NCBI GenBank assembly: GCA_013306675.1
Contig: JABLUY010000177.1
Location: 1 to 50,000 of the forward strand
Direction of reading: 5' to 3'
Length of the DNA stretch: 50,000 nucleotides
DNA from: Thraustochytrium sp. TN22
Lineage: Eukaryota > Sar > Bigyra > Thraustochytrida > Thraustochytriidae
The position numbers and the translations under genes are program-made. Below the pieces are notes generated by a model. It had not been told where the DNA came from and did not search any database. It worked only from the letters and a program-made list of their open reading frames with translations. Below, in pieces: positions 9,776-18,551 of the stretch. Position 1 is the stretch's first letter; every line of letters begins with the position of its first letter.

Positions 9776-12700
9776 CTCCGCCTTCGTCACCCGAGCCCGT
9801 GAAAAAGGTGCTGCGGCGCTCACTCGAGAGCCTCGCGATCGCGTCCAATGTGCTGCGCGTTGTGGCCTTTGCGCTCTACCATCGCGAGATCAGTGAGCAG
9901 GACGAGGCGCAGACCATCTTCGCGCTGGAAGCAGTCACGTGCATGCCCGTGCGTACGCGCGAGCTCATGGTGCCTTCGGCCACCTATCTCGGTGCGGAGG
10001 CCACGGGCGGCTTCTCCACGCTCCCGATCGCCGCGCTGTGCGAGGCGCTCGAGGACGGCACCTTTGTCATTCACGACTCGGTCCCGAGGGATGCCGCGGT
10101 CGTCAAGCTTATGAAGCGTCTCGATGTCAAGCAGCACGTGGACCTAGCCTTTGTCTTTGAGCAGTTCAACAAGGGTGCGCTCGGCTGGAACCGCCAGGAG
10201 ATCCTCCACTACATCGCGTCGCTGCGCAGCAAGCTCGATGCGAATGAACTCAAGCGCCTGCGGCGCATGTGCTTTCTTCCCCGGGTGGAGGTCCGCGACG
10301 ACGGCAAGGCATATCCGTCATTGCAGTCCTTCCAGGCGTCCGCGCTGCACTTCCCAACCAAGGACATTGCTGGCCTTGGTGTGCCCATGGTCTACGCGAT
10401 CGTCGACGAGGGACTCTGGTGGGACAAGCCAGAGGCCGGCGCCGCCGCCGACGGAGCCAGCAGGCGCACATTCATGAACGTGAACGCCGACAAGCTCGGC
10501 AATGCCACGCAACTCCTGCTCAAGGACCTTGGTGTTCGCACGCACCCTGTCATGGAGACGGTTCTTCAACGCGCCGCGGACAGCGGCGACGAGCGGGCAC
10601 GCCAGGCGGCGCTCTGGTATCTAGTGCGCAACTTTGAGCAGTACCGCGAGAACTACTCGACTCGCGGCCGGCTCGCCTTCATCCCGTGCACGGACGGCAA
10701 GCTCTACCACCCGCTCAAGTGCTTCACAGACCCCAAGGTCGCGATGCTCTCGTACCCTTGCGTCGATGTGGACAAGCTTCCGGCCAAGTATGCGCAGCTG
10801 CTTGGCGTGCGCGAAGGTCCGTCCTCGGACGAGGTGGCCAACGCATTGATCCGCTCGCCGCCTTCGTATGCTGAGGCCTCCAAGGTTTTTGCATACGTTG
10901 CCACCCTGCTGCCCACAATGCAGAAGGCGCATTTGTACGAGCTGGGCAAGCGACCCATCGTGCCCCTAAGCGAGGGGTCGACGAATCTGGCGCAACCGCG
11001 CACCATCTACTTTCGCCCGCGCAACGCGCGCGGAAAGTACGAAGGCCTCTTTCCCTACGTACGGTTCGAGCACGACGCCGCCAACCACTTTCTGCGCTCC
11101 GTCGGCGTACGTGATGAGCCTACGGTGGACGAGCTCGCCAACCTGCTGGCGGACGGCGATCACGCTGAGCGCCACCTGGAGCGTGTGGGCCACGAGGGCT
11201 ACCTGCATGTACTGCGCCTGCTCGCGGTCGAATGGGCCTCCGTTCTCCCGACGACGCGCAAGCGCATGCGCCAGGCCAAGTGCTTGCTCGGCGTGCGCTC
11301 CGCCGTGCCGGCCGACGCGCCGCCGCCAGCGCCCGCGGTTGCGCCCGCGTCTGCGGGAGGTGACCAGGACCAGGACCAGGACGAGGCGGCGCTCGCAGCG
11401 CTGGACCTCGAGCCGGACGGCCTCACGTACCACCTGGAGCGGCCAGACCACATCTACATTGACGATGACGCAATCCTCTCGCGCATTTTTGACCCGCTGG
11501 TGGCCCCGTCGGAGGATATCTTCGAGCCCATGTATCAGGGCCTGGGCAGCCAGCCGCTGTCGACTGCCGTCTCGGTCCGCACGGAGCCGAGTCCGCCGTA
11601 CTCCGTGACGGACTTCACGAAGCGGCTCGAGGACAAGATCCGGCGTCGCGTGCAGCTCTTTTATTTCAAGCGGCGCAGGGCGGACTTTGCCTCGGACGCC
11701 AGCAAGTGGCTGGCCGTCTTTGAGAACCGCGCCAAGGCCTTCATCTACGAGGTGCCGCGGATCGCGCGCACGCTTGAGCTTGACGGTCGGCGCAAAGTGG
11801 TTGCGTGCTCTGCGTCGGCCGCCAAGACGCGCTCCCGTGTGCTGCTCGTCACCAGCAAGGCGTCCGTGGCCGAGTGCGCGACGGAGCTCTGCGGCGTGTT
11901 GCTCCGCAAGAGCACCCAGAACGACAACTTGCTGTGGGCCACCATTCTCCAGAGCTCGGACCAGCAGCTCCGTGACCAGGGCTTTCCCGTGCAGCGCAAG
12001 GTCACTCACAACCCGGAGACACAGCTGGTTGCGGCCGTGGCCAAGGCTCCGCCGGCTTCGCAGCCTCAGCAACAGCCACAAGTCCCGGCTACAAAGCCGC
12101 CTGTGGGTGATGCTTCGGCGCTCCCGGAAGCGAAGGCCATCACCGCCGAGGTGCCCGAAGCCCAGCCTGTGGCAGCGGCTCAGGCCACGCAGCCGGGGAA
12201 AGGGAACGAGGCAGTCCCAGCCAAGACCGTGGCGGAGACGCCGCAGCCGCCTCCTCCTCCTCCGAGTGCGAAGTCGTCGCCTGCGGAGCCAGCGCCAGCA
12301 CCGGCGCCGGAGCCTCCCGTGGATCCTGCACGCCGCCGCTCGCTGCGCGGACTCCTCAACTCGATGCGAGGGCAGAAGTCGTCGCCTCCGGCGGCGGCCT
12401 CGACCGCCGCTGCGAGCGCCGCGGCGAGCATGATGAACTCCAAGGCCGGCGCCCAGCTCTTGGACAAGGTCAAGGGCCTGGCCTCAGAGGAGCAGTTGGC
12501 CCAGATGGCGCGTGCCATGGCCGGGAGCGGCACAGCTGGAGCCGCTGCCGGGGCCGCCACCGCACAGCAACAGCAGCAGCAGATGCAGCAGCAGATGCAG
12601 CAGCAGATGCAGCAGCAGATGCAGCAGCCGGCATCGGGTGGGAAGCCTTCGAACAAATCAGACCCGCTGGTGAACCGCGACTACCGCAAGCGAGCCCTGC

Positions 12701-13323
12701 AGGACGGGCTGAACAGGTGCAACGCGGGCGGACAGGCGGATGTGATCCAGTCTGCCGGCGGCGAGCGGGTCATGGCCCCCTTGCTGGACGACCTGCACGA
12801 GCACAATCTCGTGCGCGTACCGATCCAGTTCGCAGGCCTAGATTGCTACGTGGAGGCCGGCGCGGGTGATCCGGCGGTGTATCAGGCGCGCAGTATCGAG
12901 GCGACAGCCTTCGCGCACCTGCTGCTGGGCATCGCCCGGCGCGTGTTCGGTCTGCGCGACGCCACGGTGTGCCACCTGTACTACCACTATCAAGGCAGCA
13001 CGGCGGCGTTCAACCGCGGCGGCGCGCTGTACTTTAACTTCTACGTGTTTTTGAGCCAGCTGGAGCTCTCGCAGTGGGACGTCCACACGCTGGTGGGCCC
13101 GGACATGCAGCCCCGCTTCGTGCTGCCGCCGGAGGCGATCGTGGACTGGTTCGGTGTCTTTGGGCACGAGCTGGCGCACAACCACAAGGGCGAGCACGAC
13201 GCGGAGTTCTCGAACTGGATGATGATGTACCTGACGACCTACGTGGAGGCGCTGAGTGATCACCTGGACGCGGTGCGGCGCGCTATTGTGCAGCAGCAGC
13301 TTCCAGCGGAGCTCGCGCTCTGA
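7006..13323 (+). CDS. giant GHKL-ATPase protein (sacsin-N/DUF3684-like) with C-terminal HExxH
   Basis: A 2105-residue protein. Residues about 20-260 form a Hsp90/sacsin-type GHKL ATP-binding fold: VNQRGLIDKILARYS leads into the N-box ELLQNANDA (41-49), then CNNGMTF and the glycine lid GFFGVGFYSVF. The sequence TGSKCHCNAPFMPTMERNAMD and what follows resembles the fungal DUF3684 class of sacsin-like ATPases. Polyglutamine tracts are encoded at 7243-7262 and about 9735-9774, with a Gln/Met repeat at 12570-12627. A Pro/Ala-rich linker (about 1670-1850) leads to a C-terminal domain carrying HELAH (2054-2058) followed by HKGEHDAEF, a zinc-metallopeptidase-like signature. Such proteins are presumed ATP-dependent chaperones or remodellers; no substrate can be inferred. 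I use the ATG at 7006; the frame opens earlier only from a GTG at 6976. No membrane segment or signal peptide is seen. Confidence 0.9.
7243..7262 (+). repeat. CAG run (polyGln) in GHKL-ATPase gene
   Basis: An in-frame CAG repeat encodes Gln inside the ATPase domain, in a loop between strands. It is likely to vary in length between strains. Confidence 0.9.
9735..9774 (+). repeat. CAG run (polyGln) in GHKL-ATPase gene
   Basis: About 13 consecutive CAG codons lie between a Ser/Glu-rich linker and a PPPSSPEP stretch. This is an in-frame disordered insert in the middle of the protein. Confidence 0.9.
12570..12627 (+). repeat. (CAG)n-ATG tandem repeat, Gln/Met-rich linker
   Basis: CAGCAGATG units repeat in frame and encode a QQM-type low-complexity linker just before the C-terminal HExxH domain of the GHKL-ATPase protein. 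Confidence 0.85.
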
Positions 13324-13654
13324 GTTGATGTGTGATTGGCAGGCAGATTCAAGAACATCCGTTTTCTTCCTTCTCCTCTTTCCTTTGTGCTCCTCCTCAA
13401 TCAAGGAGGAGACCAAATTGTGTATGCAAGACGGGTGGAGGCTCTGCCAACTGCATTGACTTGAGTTGCGCTCCTGTACGCTGAGCTGAGGCGAGCTGAG
13501 GCGAGCCGAGTCGGGTCGCGGGTTGCGTCGGCTCTCTCTCTATCTCTTGCAAGCTCTAGGGCTAGGGGCGAGGGTGCGCACAAGCCCTCAAAGGCCGACG
13601 TGGCGCGAGCACTGAGCAGTAAGTGCGTGCTCCAATGTTTTTTGGCAACAGCCC
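13324..13654. other. convergent intergenic region
   Basis: This 330-base gap between two convergent stop codons presumably holds both 3' UTRs. Short GAGCTGAGGC-type repeats occur at about 13480-13510. No gene is seen. Confidence 0.6.
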
Positions 13655-15334
13655 TCAGAGGTCGATGTGGTGCTCCTTGGCGTACTTGTTGATGACGCGG
13701 ACGATGTACTCGACCTGCGGGTTGGAGATGTTCTTGAGCATCTTGATGACCTCGGAGAGCAGGCGGGGCTCATAGTCGCCAGCAATGACCTTGGCGAAGA
13801 CGCCGCAAGCGGCACCGCGCAGCGCTTCCCACCACATGGTGTGGGCGTCGCCCTCGAGGCGAAAGAGGGTGGACGCGGCCTTGGCAGCGTAGTAGAACTC
13901 GCCAACCTTGTAGCAGTCATTGGCAATGAGCTCGAGCAGCGCAAAGGAGTCGGTGCTGGTCTCCATTTTGAGGTAGAGCTCCCAGGCCTGCTCGGCGCGG
14001 CCGCAGCCGCGGATCTGTGCCCGGGCAAGGTGCGAGAGGAACTCGAAGGAGGAGCGGATCTTGTCGTCCTGCACGAGCTGCAGCGTTTCCTCGGCCTCGC
14101 GGAACTGGCCCGTGTTGGCGAGCGAGATGCCGTAGTTGTAGTTGAAGTCGTCGTCGTTGTAGAGGTAGGCCTTGATGGAGTTGAGGTAGATGTTGACGTC
14201 CTCAAACTGCTTGAGCAGGAAAAAGCAGCTGGCCATGCACTGGCGGCCAGGGATGGTGTCGCACTCGGAGGCGCTGGCGCCAACGAGCTGGAAGAACTGC
14301 TGCGCCATCTTGAGGTGCTCACGCGAACCCTTGGCCTGTCCAACTGCGGCATTGACGACGCCCTTGAGGATGTACTCCTGCGGGGTGCCGGGCTCGATAT
14401 CCTTCATGAGCTCGAAGGCCTCCTCGATGTCATCGTTGCGCAGGTGATAGATGACCAGGTTAAGGCGCGCCTCGGGCAAGAAGTCGACGAGGCCGGGCAG
14501 AATGCGCAGCGCGTTCTCGCCGTTCCGGAAGACGACCTGGTTGTGGCGGATGAGGTCGTTGTCATGCAGCGCGTGGCCCTGCTCGTTGAGCGCCTTGAGC
14601 TCCGCCTCGGCAGCCTTGCCGTTGTATAGGCGGAAGTGGTTGCAGGCCTTGAGGTTGATTGCGATGACACTGTCCGGGTGCGACTGCAGGTAGACCGCCA
14701 AAATCTCCAGCGACACATCGTAGTAGTCCAGCTTGTAGTAGCACATGGCCACGTACACGTTGAGCGCCAGGTCATCGCGGTGCTGCAGCAGGAGCTGCTT
14801 GTAGATGTCCGTGGCCTCCTGGTAGTGGTTGCGCAGGTAGTGGATGGCGGCCAGGCTGAGCTGGTCCTCCTTGGTGTCGGTCAGCTTCTGGTGGTACACC
14901 ATGAGCTTGTTCTCGTCGTTTTGCTTGTGGGCGATGTGAAAGAGCAGGCGGTTCTGCAGGGCCGAGGTGGGCGCCCGCAGCGCCTCCTCCTCGGCGTCTT
15001 CGTACATTTGCAAATAGTACATGCAGATGGCTGCGTACAGGTGGATTTCCTTGCCCGCCGCGCCCTCGCGTAGCAGGCTCTGGTACGCCTCGAGCGCCTT
15101 CTTGTAGTTGCCCAGGTGTGCAGCGCAGTAGCCAAGCCACATGTACGAGTCCGCGTCGAAGTCATCGGCCTGCTGGTTGAACTCCAGCAGCGCGATGGCG
15201 CCCGTGTAGTCCCTCGCCTTGACATACTCCTCCCGCTGCGGCCTGCGCGCCTTGTTCTTCTTCGCGGCCCTGCTCCCGAACCTCGCCGCGCCGCCCGCGC
15301 CCAGGTGTCCCGCCTTGGTCGCGTTGAGCAGCAT
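13655..15334 (-). CDS. IFT56: intraflagellar transport protein IFT56 (TTC26/DYF-13)
   Basis: A TPR-repeat subunit of the IFT-B complex, which carries cargo into cilia. The 559 residues match the usual IFT56 length of about 550. After a short basic head (KKNKARRPQREEYVKARDY), TPR helices fill the rest, with typical stretches such as MWLGYCAAHLGNYKKALEAY, VYVAMCYYKLDYYDVS and NYGISLANTGQFREAEETL. The C-terminus ends in a helix (YIVRVINKYAKEHHIDL) typical of the family. The start is an ATG at 15334, with the frame colinear to the family from the first TPR. The gene is divergent from the eIF4E gene and shares about 520 bases of upstream DNA with it. Its presence says the organism builds a cilium or flagellum at some stage. 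Confidence 0.93.
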   Translation of the reverse strand: MLLNATKAGHLGAGGAARFGSRAAKKNKARRPQREEYVKARDYTGAIALLEFNQQADDFDADSYMWLGYCAAHLGNYKKALEAYQSLLREGAAGKEIHLYAAICMYYLQMYEDAEEEALRAPTSALQNRLLFHIAHKQNDENKLMVYHQKLTDTKEDQLSLAAIHYLRNHYQEATDIYKQLLLQHRDDLALNVYVAMCYYKLDYYDVSLEILAVYLQSHPDSVIAINLKACNHFRLYNGKAAEAELKALNEQGHALHDNDLIRHNQVVFRNGENALRILPGLVDFLPEARLNLVIYHLRNDDIEEAFELMKDIEPGTPQEYILKGVVNAAVGQAKGSREHLKMAQQFFQLVGASASECDTIPGRQCMASCFFLLKQFEDVNIYLNSIKAYLYNDDDFNYNYGISLANTGQFREAEETLQLVQDDKIRSSFEFLSHLARAQIRGCGRAEQAWELYLKMETSTDSFALLELIANDCYKVGEFYYAAKAASTLFRLEGDAHTMWWEALRGAACGVFAKVIAGDYEPRLLSEVIKMLKNISNPQVEYIVRVINKYAKEHHIDL

Positions 15335-15858
15335 CTCGCCTCTCCGGCCGCCCGCTCTTCCCGTCCGTCCTCGCTCCCGGTCCTCGCGGCGCGGAGCGCG
15401 CGGCCACGGCGCGATGCCCGTCCTCCCCTCGCCTCCCTGCGCCGCCCTCGGCCCCGCGCGCCGCGCCCTGCCGCGCCGCGCCGTGCGTCAACGCGGTTCC
15501 GCTGCTCGCGCGGGCACGCCAACCCGCGGGTGAACGGTCACGCGCGGTCCCGCCGCGGTCCCGCTCCCCGGGACCGCGCGGTCCCGGAAAGCGGGACGCC
15601 CGATGCGTGGCTGCGGCGGCGCTGCCCAACCACTGCCGGCTTCGCTCGGGAGATAGATGATCGAGAGGCGCGGCGCGCGGGCGGCGGCGGCGCGCGCGCG
15701 CGGCAGACAGCCAAGGGTCGGCGCGCGGCGGTCGGCGGCGGCGGGGGCGCGCGGCGCGGCGAAAGGCGCGGCGGCGAGAAGGCGTAGCTGCGCGGCGGCG
15801 AGAGGAGGCTTCGCGGAGGCGAGAGGAGGCCGGCCAGGAAGGGATCGAGCAGGGCGCC
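15335..15858. other. shared divergent promoter region (IFT56 / eIF4E)
   Basis: A very GC-rich (CpG-rich) stretch between two divergent ATGs. It holds a run of CCGCGGTCCCG-type inverted repeats at about 15548-15596 but no TATA-like element. Long open frames on both strands are Arg/Ala-rich and are artefacts of composition. Confidence 0.55.
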
Positions 15859-16485
15859 ATGGCGGACCAGCTGGCGGCGCAGGGCCTGCACCCGCTGCAG
15901 AACGCGTGGGCGTTCTGGGAGCACCGCAAGGGCGGCACCGGAAGCGACTACGGGTCGAAGATGCACCAGCTGGGCGAGTTCCAGACGGTGGAGGACTTTT
16001 GGCGGTTTAAGAACAACCTGCCGCAGCCGAGCGAGGTCTTCTTCACGCAGGCGTCGGGCCACAAGAAGTTCGTGGACAGGGAGATCGACGGCTTCAGCAT
16101 GTTCAAGGGCGGCATCCGCCCCGAGTGGGAGGACAAGGCCAACATGTACGGCGGCGAGTTCTTCTGCCGCCAGCACATGGCGCCCGCGCAGCTCGACGGC
16201 AACTGGGAGAAGCTCCTGCTCGGCCTGGTTGGCGAGATCATCGACGAGGGCGACGAGGTCTGCGGCGTGCGCATCGTGGACAAGAGCAAGGCCAACAAGC
16301 CCACCTACCGCCTGGAGATGTGGTTCAAGTCGCGCGACAAGGACGTGCTCGAGAGCCTCCGTACCAACCTGCAGAAGTGCCTGGGCTCCAACCTCCTCAA
16401 GGAGTACATGGAGCACAACGTTGCCATGAACACGCACGGCGCCGCGGCGCCCAAGCGGGGCGCCAGCAGCCGCTCCCTCCGTTAG
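15859..16485 (+). CDS. EIF4E: eIF4E-family cap-binding protein, class II-like
   Basis: A 208-residue cap-binding protein that recognises the mRNA 5' m7G cap. It begins HPLQNAWAFWEHRK (about 11-24, equivalent to human W43/W46), then FQTVEDFWRF (W48, human W73) and GIRPEWEDKAN (W90/E91, human W102/E103, one face of the cap sandwich). The position of human W56, the other face, is occupied by Tyr (Y31 in SDYGSK). W56 replaced by Tyr/Phe/Leu is the hallmark of class II eIF4E (4EHP/eIF4E2), and the neighbouring wording (FWRF, WEDKAN) also leans to 4EHP. That suggests weaker cap binding and perhaps a repressor role rather than general initiation; this is inference. The C-terminus has W-containing LEMWFKSRD (human W166 region). 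The ATG is in a strong context (GCCATGG). Confidence 0.92.
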   Translation: MADQLAAQGLHPLQNAWAFWEHRKGGTGSDYGSKMHQLGEFQTVEDFWRFKNNLPQPSEVFFTQASGHKKFVDREIDGFSMFKGGIRPEWEDKANMYGGEFFCRQHMAPAQLDGNWEKLLLGLVGEIIDEGDEVCGVRIVDKSKANKPTYRLEMWFKSRDKDVLESLRTNLQKCLGSNLLKEYMEHNVAMNTHGAAAPKRGASSRSLR

Positions 16486-16988
16486 TCTCGCTGCTCTCAT
16501 GTACTGTCTGGTTTTTTTTTCTCCGCCAAGGGGAAAGCAAAACAAATGTTCTACCACGGACGCCAATCCGGCACGGCGACGACACCGGCTGCAGCGACAG
16601 CAGTTGCAGCACCAGCAGCGAGTGGATGGCAGGGCGGACGGCTTGAAGTGGGCGAGCCGTCCGTGCTGTGCCCCCTGTTTCGAGCCCGGCGAACTTTTGC
16701 CTCTCTGTCTGTCTATCTGCCGGTCTGTCTGTGTGCCTGCCTGCCTGCCTATTCTTGCCTGCATTCTGACTGGCCAAGTGTAGTATGGAGATTGTCGCGG
16801 CGACTCGTCATTGCGTCCTCTTCTCTCTCTTTTTTTTTTCCCTTTTGCCCCGAGCCAAGTCTTCACCACGAACTCAAAAATAAAAGCACACACGCAAATC
16901 CTTTTACATGTAAGACTGATGGTGGGTAGTACACTACATTGTAGCTCGTACGCACTCGCCTCTCTCTCTCTCTGTGTCTCTACTCTCC
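16486..16988. other. convergent intergenic region, low-complexity 3' UTRs
   Basis: Lies between the eIF4E stop and the ankyrin gene stop. It has pyrimidine-rich tracts (TCTGTCTGTC at 16703-16750, CTCTCTCTC at 16962-16982) and T runs. No gene is seen. Confidence 0.6.
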
Positions 16989-17891
16989 TTACATTCGCTT
17001 GAGCCGCTGGACGGTCTCGAGCAGCGATCCAGCGAGCTGCGACTTGAGCAGGTCGACGACCTGGCGCTTGTCGCGGAGCAGGGCTAGGTCGATGGCAGCA
17101 AAGCCGTCCTTATCGCGCAGATTCACGTCCACCGGCGCCAGGTCCTGGCCGGTGCGGAGCGTGTCACACGACACGAGCAGTAGGGACTCAATACAGTCGC
17201 GGTGGCCTGCAATCGCTGCCACCATGAGCGGCGTGAAGCCGGAGACCGGACTGCTCGCGTTGAGATCTGCGCCAGCCAGTCCGAGCGCTTCCACGCAGCG
17301 TCGATAGCCCTCGCGGCAGGCCACGTGCAAGGGCGTGAAGTGGTCGTACCGAGTGCGCATCTCGTGGTCCGCGCCTCGCTGCAAGAGCAGGAGCACGGCC
17401 TCCTCGTCGCCTACCTCGCAGGCAATGTGCAGAGGCGCAAGGCCATCCTTTCGTTGGACGTTGACGTTGCCGCCATGCGCCAGGTAGAGGTCCACAAGGT
17501 CGAGACGGCCCAGCGCAGTTGCCCAGTGCAGACCGGTCCATCCCTCGGAGTCCGTGCAGTTCGGATCCACGCCGGCCTGCAGGAGCGCCTCGATGTGCGG
17601 TCTGTCAAGGAACTTGCTCGCACCTGCCACCGACTTACACGGAGGGTGAAAGGGCAGCTTTGCGGAGCTCGGCACGAAGCCGCGCGGCCTCTTGCACACT
17701 GCGCACGCCTCGTCGCCGTCCGCGTTTGCCTTGCTGCAGAGTGCGCATCGCCACGCCTTGGCTGCCGCGGCATTGATACCCTCGTCCTCGTCCTCGCCCC
17801 GGCCCTTCTCGCTTGCGATGCTCCTGCGCTTCTGCGTCTCCGCGCTCGACCTCCGCAGGAGCGAGCCGTGCCTCGGCAGTCCGAGCTGCAT
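16989..17891 (-). CDS. RanBP2-type zinc finger plus ankyrin repeat protein
   Basis: A 300-residue protein. A basic/acidic head leads to a RanBP2-type zinc ribbon WRCALCSKANADGDEACAVC with cysteines at 49, 52, 63 and 66 (CX2CX10CX2C). About five ankyrin repeats follow (about 90-285), with signatures GWTGLHWATALGRLDLV, GLAPLHIACEVGDEEAV, HFTPLHVACREGYRRCV and GFTPLMVAAIAGHRDCI. RanBP2 fingers of this type bind ubiquitin, Ran-GDP or single-stranded RNA, and ankyrins bind protein partners; which applies here cannot be read. The frame opens at a GTG (17912), so I use the ATG at 17891. Divergent from the 7TM-RGS gene. Confidence 0.88.
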   Translation of the reverse strand: MQLGLPRHGSLLRRSSAETQKRRSIASEKGRGEDEDEGINAAAAKAWRCALCSKANADGDEACAVCKRPRGFVPSSAKLPFHPPCKSVAGASKFLDRPHIEALLQAGVDPNCTDSEGWTGLHWATALGRLDLVDLYLAHGGNVNVQRKDGLAPLHIACEVGDEEAVLLLLQRGADHEMRTRYDHFTPLHVACREGYRRCVEALGLAGADLNASSPVSGFTPLMVAAIAGHRDCIESLLLVSCDTLRTGQDLAPVDVNLRDKDGFAAIDLALLRDKRQVVDLLKSQLAGSLLETVQRLKRM

Positions 17892-18551
17892 GGACTTCGT
17901 TGCCGCCGACACGGAGACGGCTTGACTTCTTCAGGGATCCTGACAGTGAGTGATAGCCTACGCCCGCTTCGCGGCTATGATCATGGCATGATCCTCCCGG
18001 GCCGCTGCCGGAGAACGCACAGGAGGATTTTGTTTGCGGCACGGGAAGCGAGCGGGCAAGACCGTTGAGTTAAGTCAGGCGGCCGCCGCGGCAGAGCGCT
18101 CGCTGCACAGATCGGGTCGACACGCGCGACGCAAACGTAGGTGCAGCGGATCGCCTTCACTCCTTCTGATGTCCGGCGAGGTGTGCGCGCCGCTGTGACT
18201 CTGGCACTGCCACTGCCAGGTGCAGGGGTGGCAAAAAAGCTTCGGTTACGAGTCAAGATGCGGAGATCGCGAGCGAGTCGTTGCAAGTGTGCGTTACTTC
18301 CTCCACTAGTAAAAGGAGCGGTCAGGGCGCTGCCTGCACAGCACAGCACAACACAGCGCACTTCTGTCAGAGTGTGCACCAAGACGAAGACGAAGACTCG
18401 GCGGACGGCGGATGGCTGCGTACGCGGACATATTGGCATACCTAGTGCGTGTCTCGCGCGCCGTGGGCGACGGCGTCGGCGCGGGGGCGCGGGGGCGCTT
18501 CGGCGCTCCGGCGTAAGCGAGTGCCGCGGCAAACGCGCTGGGCGGGAGAGA
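17892..18551. other. divergent intergenic region
   Basis: 660 bases between two divergent genes. The frame upstream of 18552 stays open to 18141, but its peptide is basic with random composition and has no G/C third-position bias, so I treat it as 5' UTR. No TATA-like box is seen. Confidence 0.55.
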
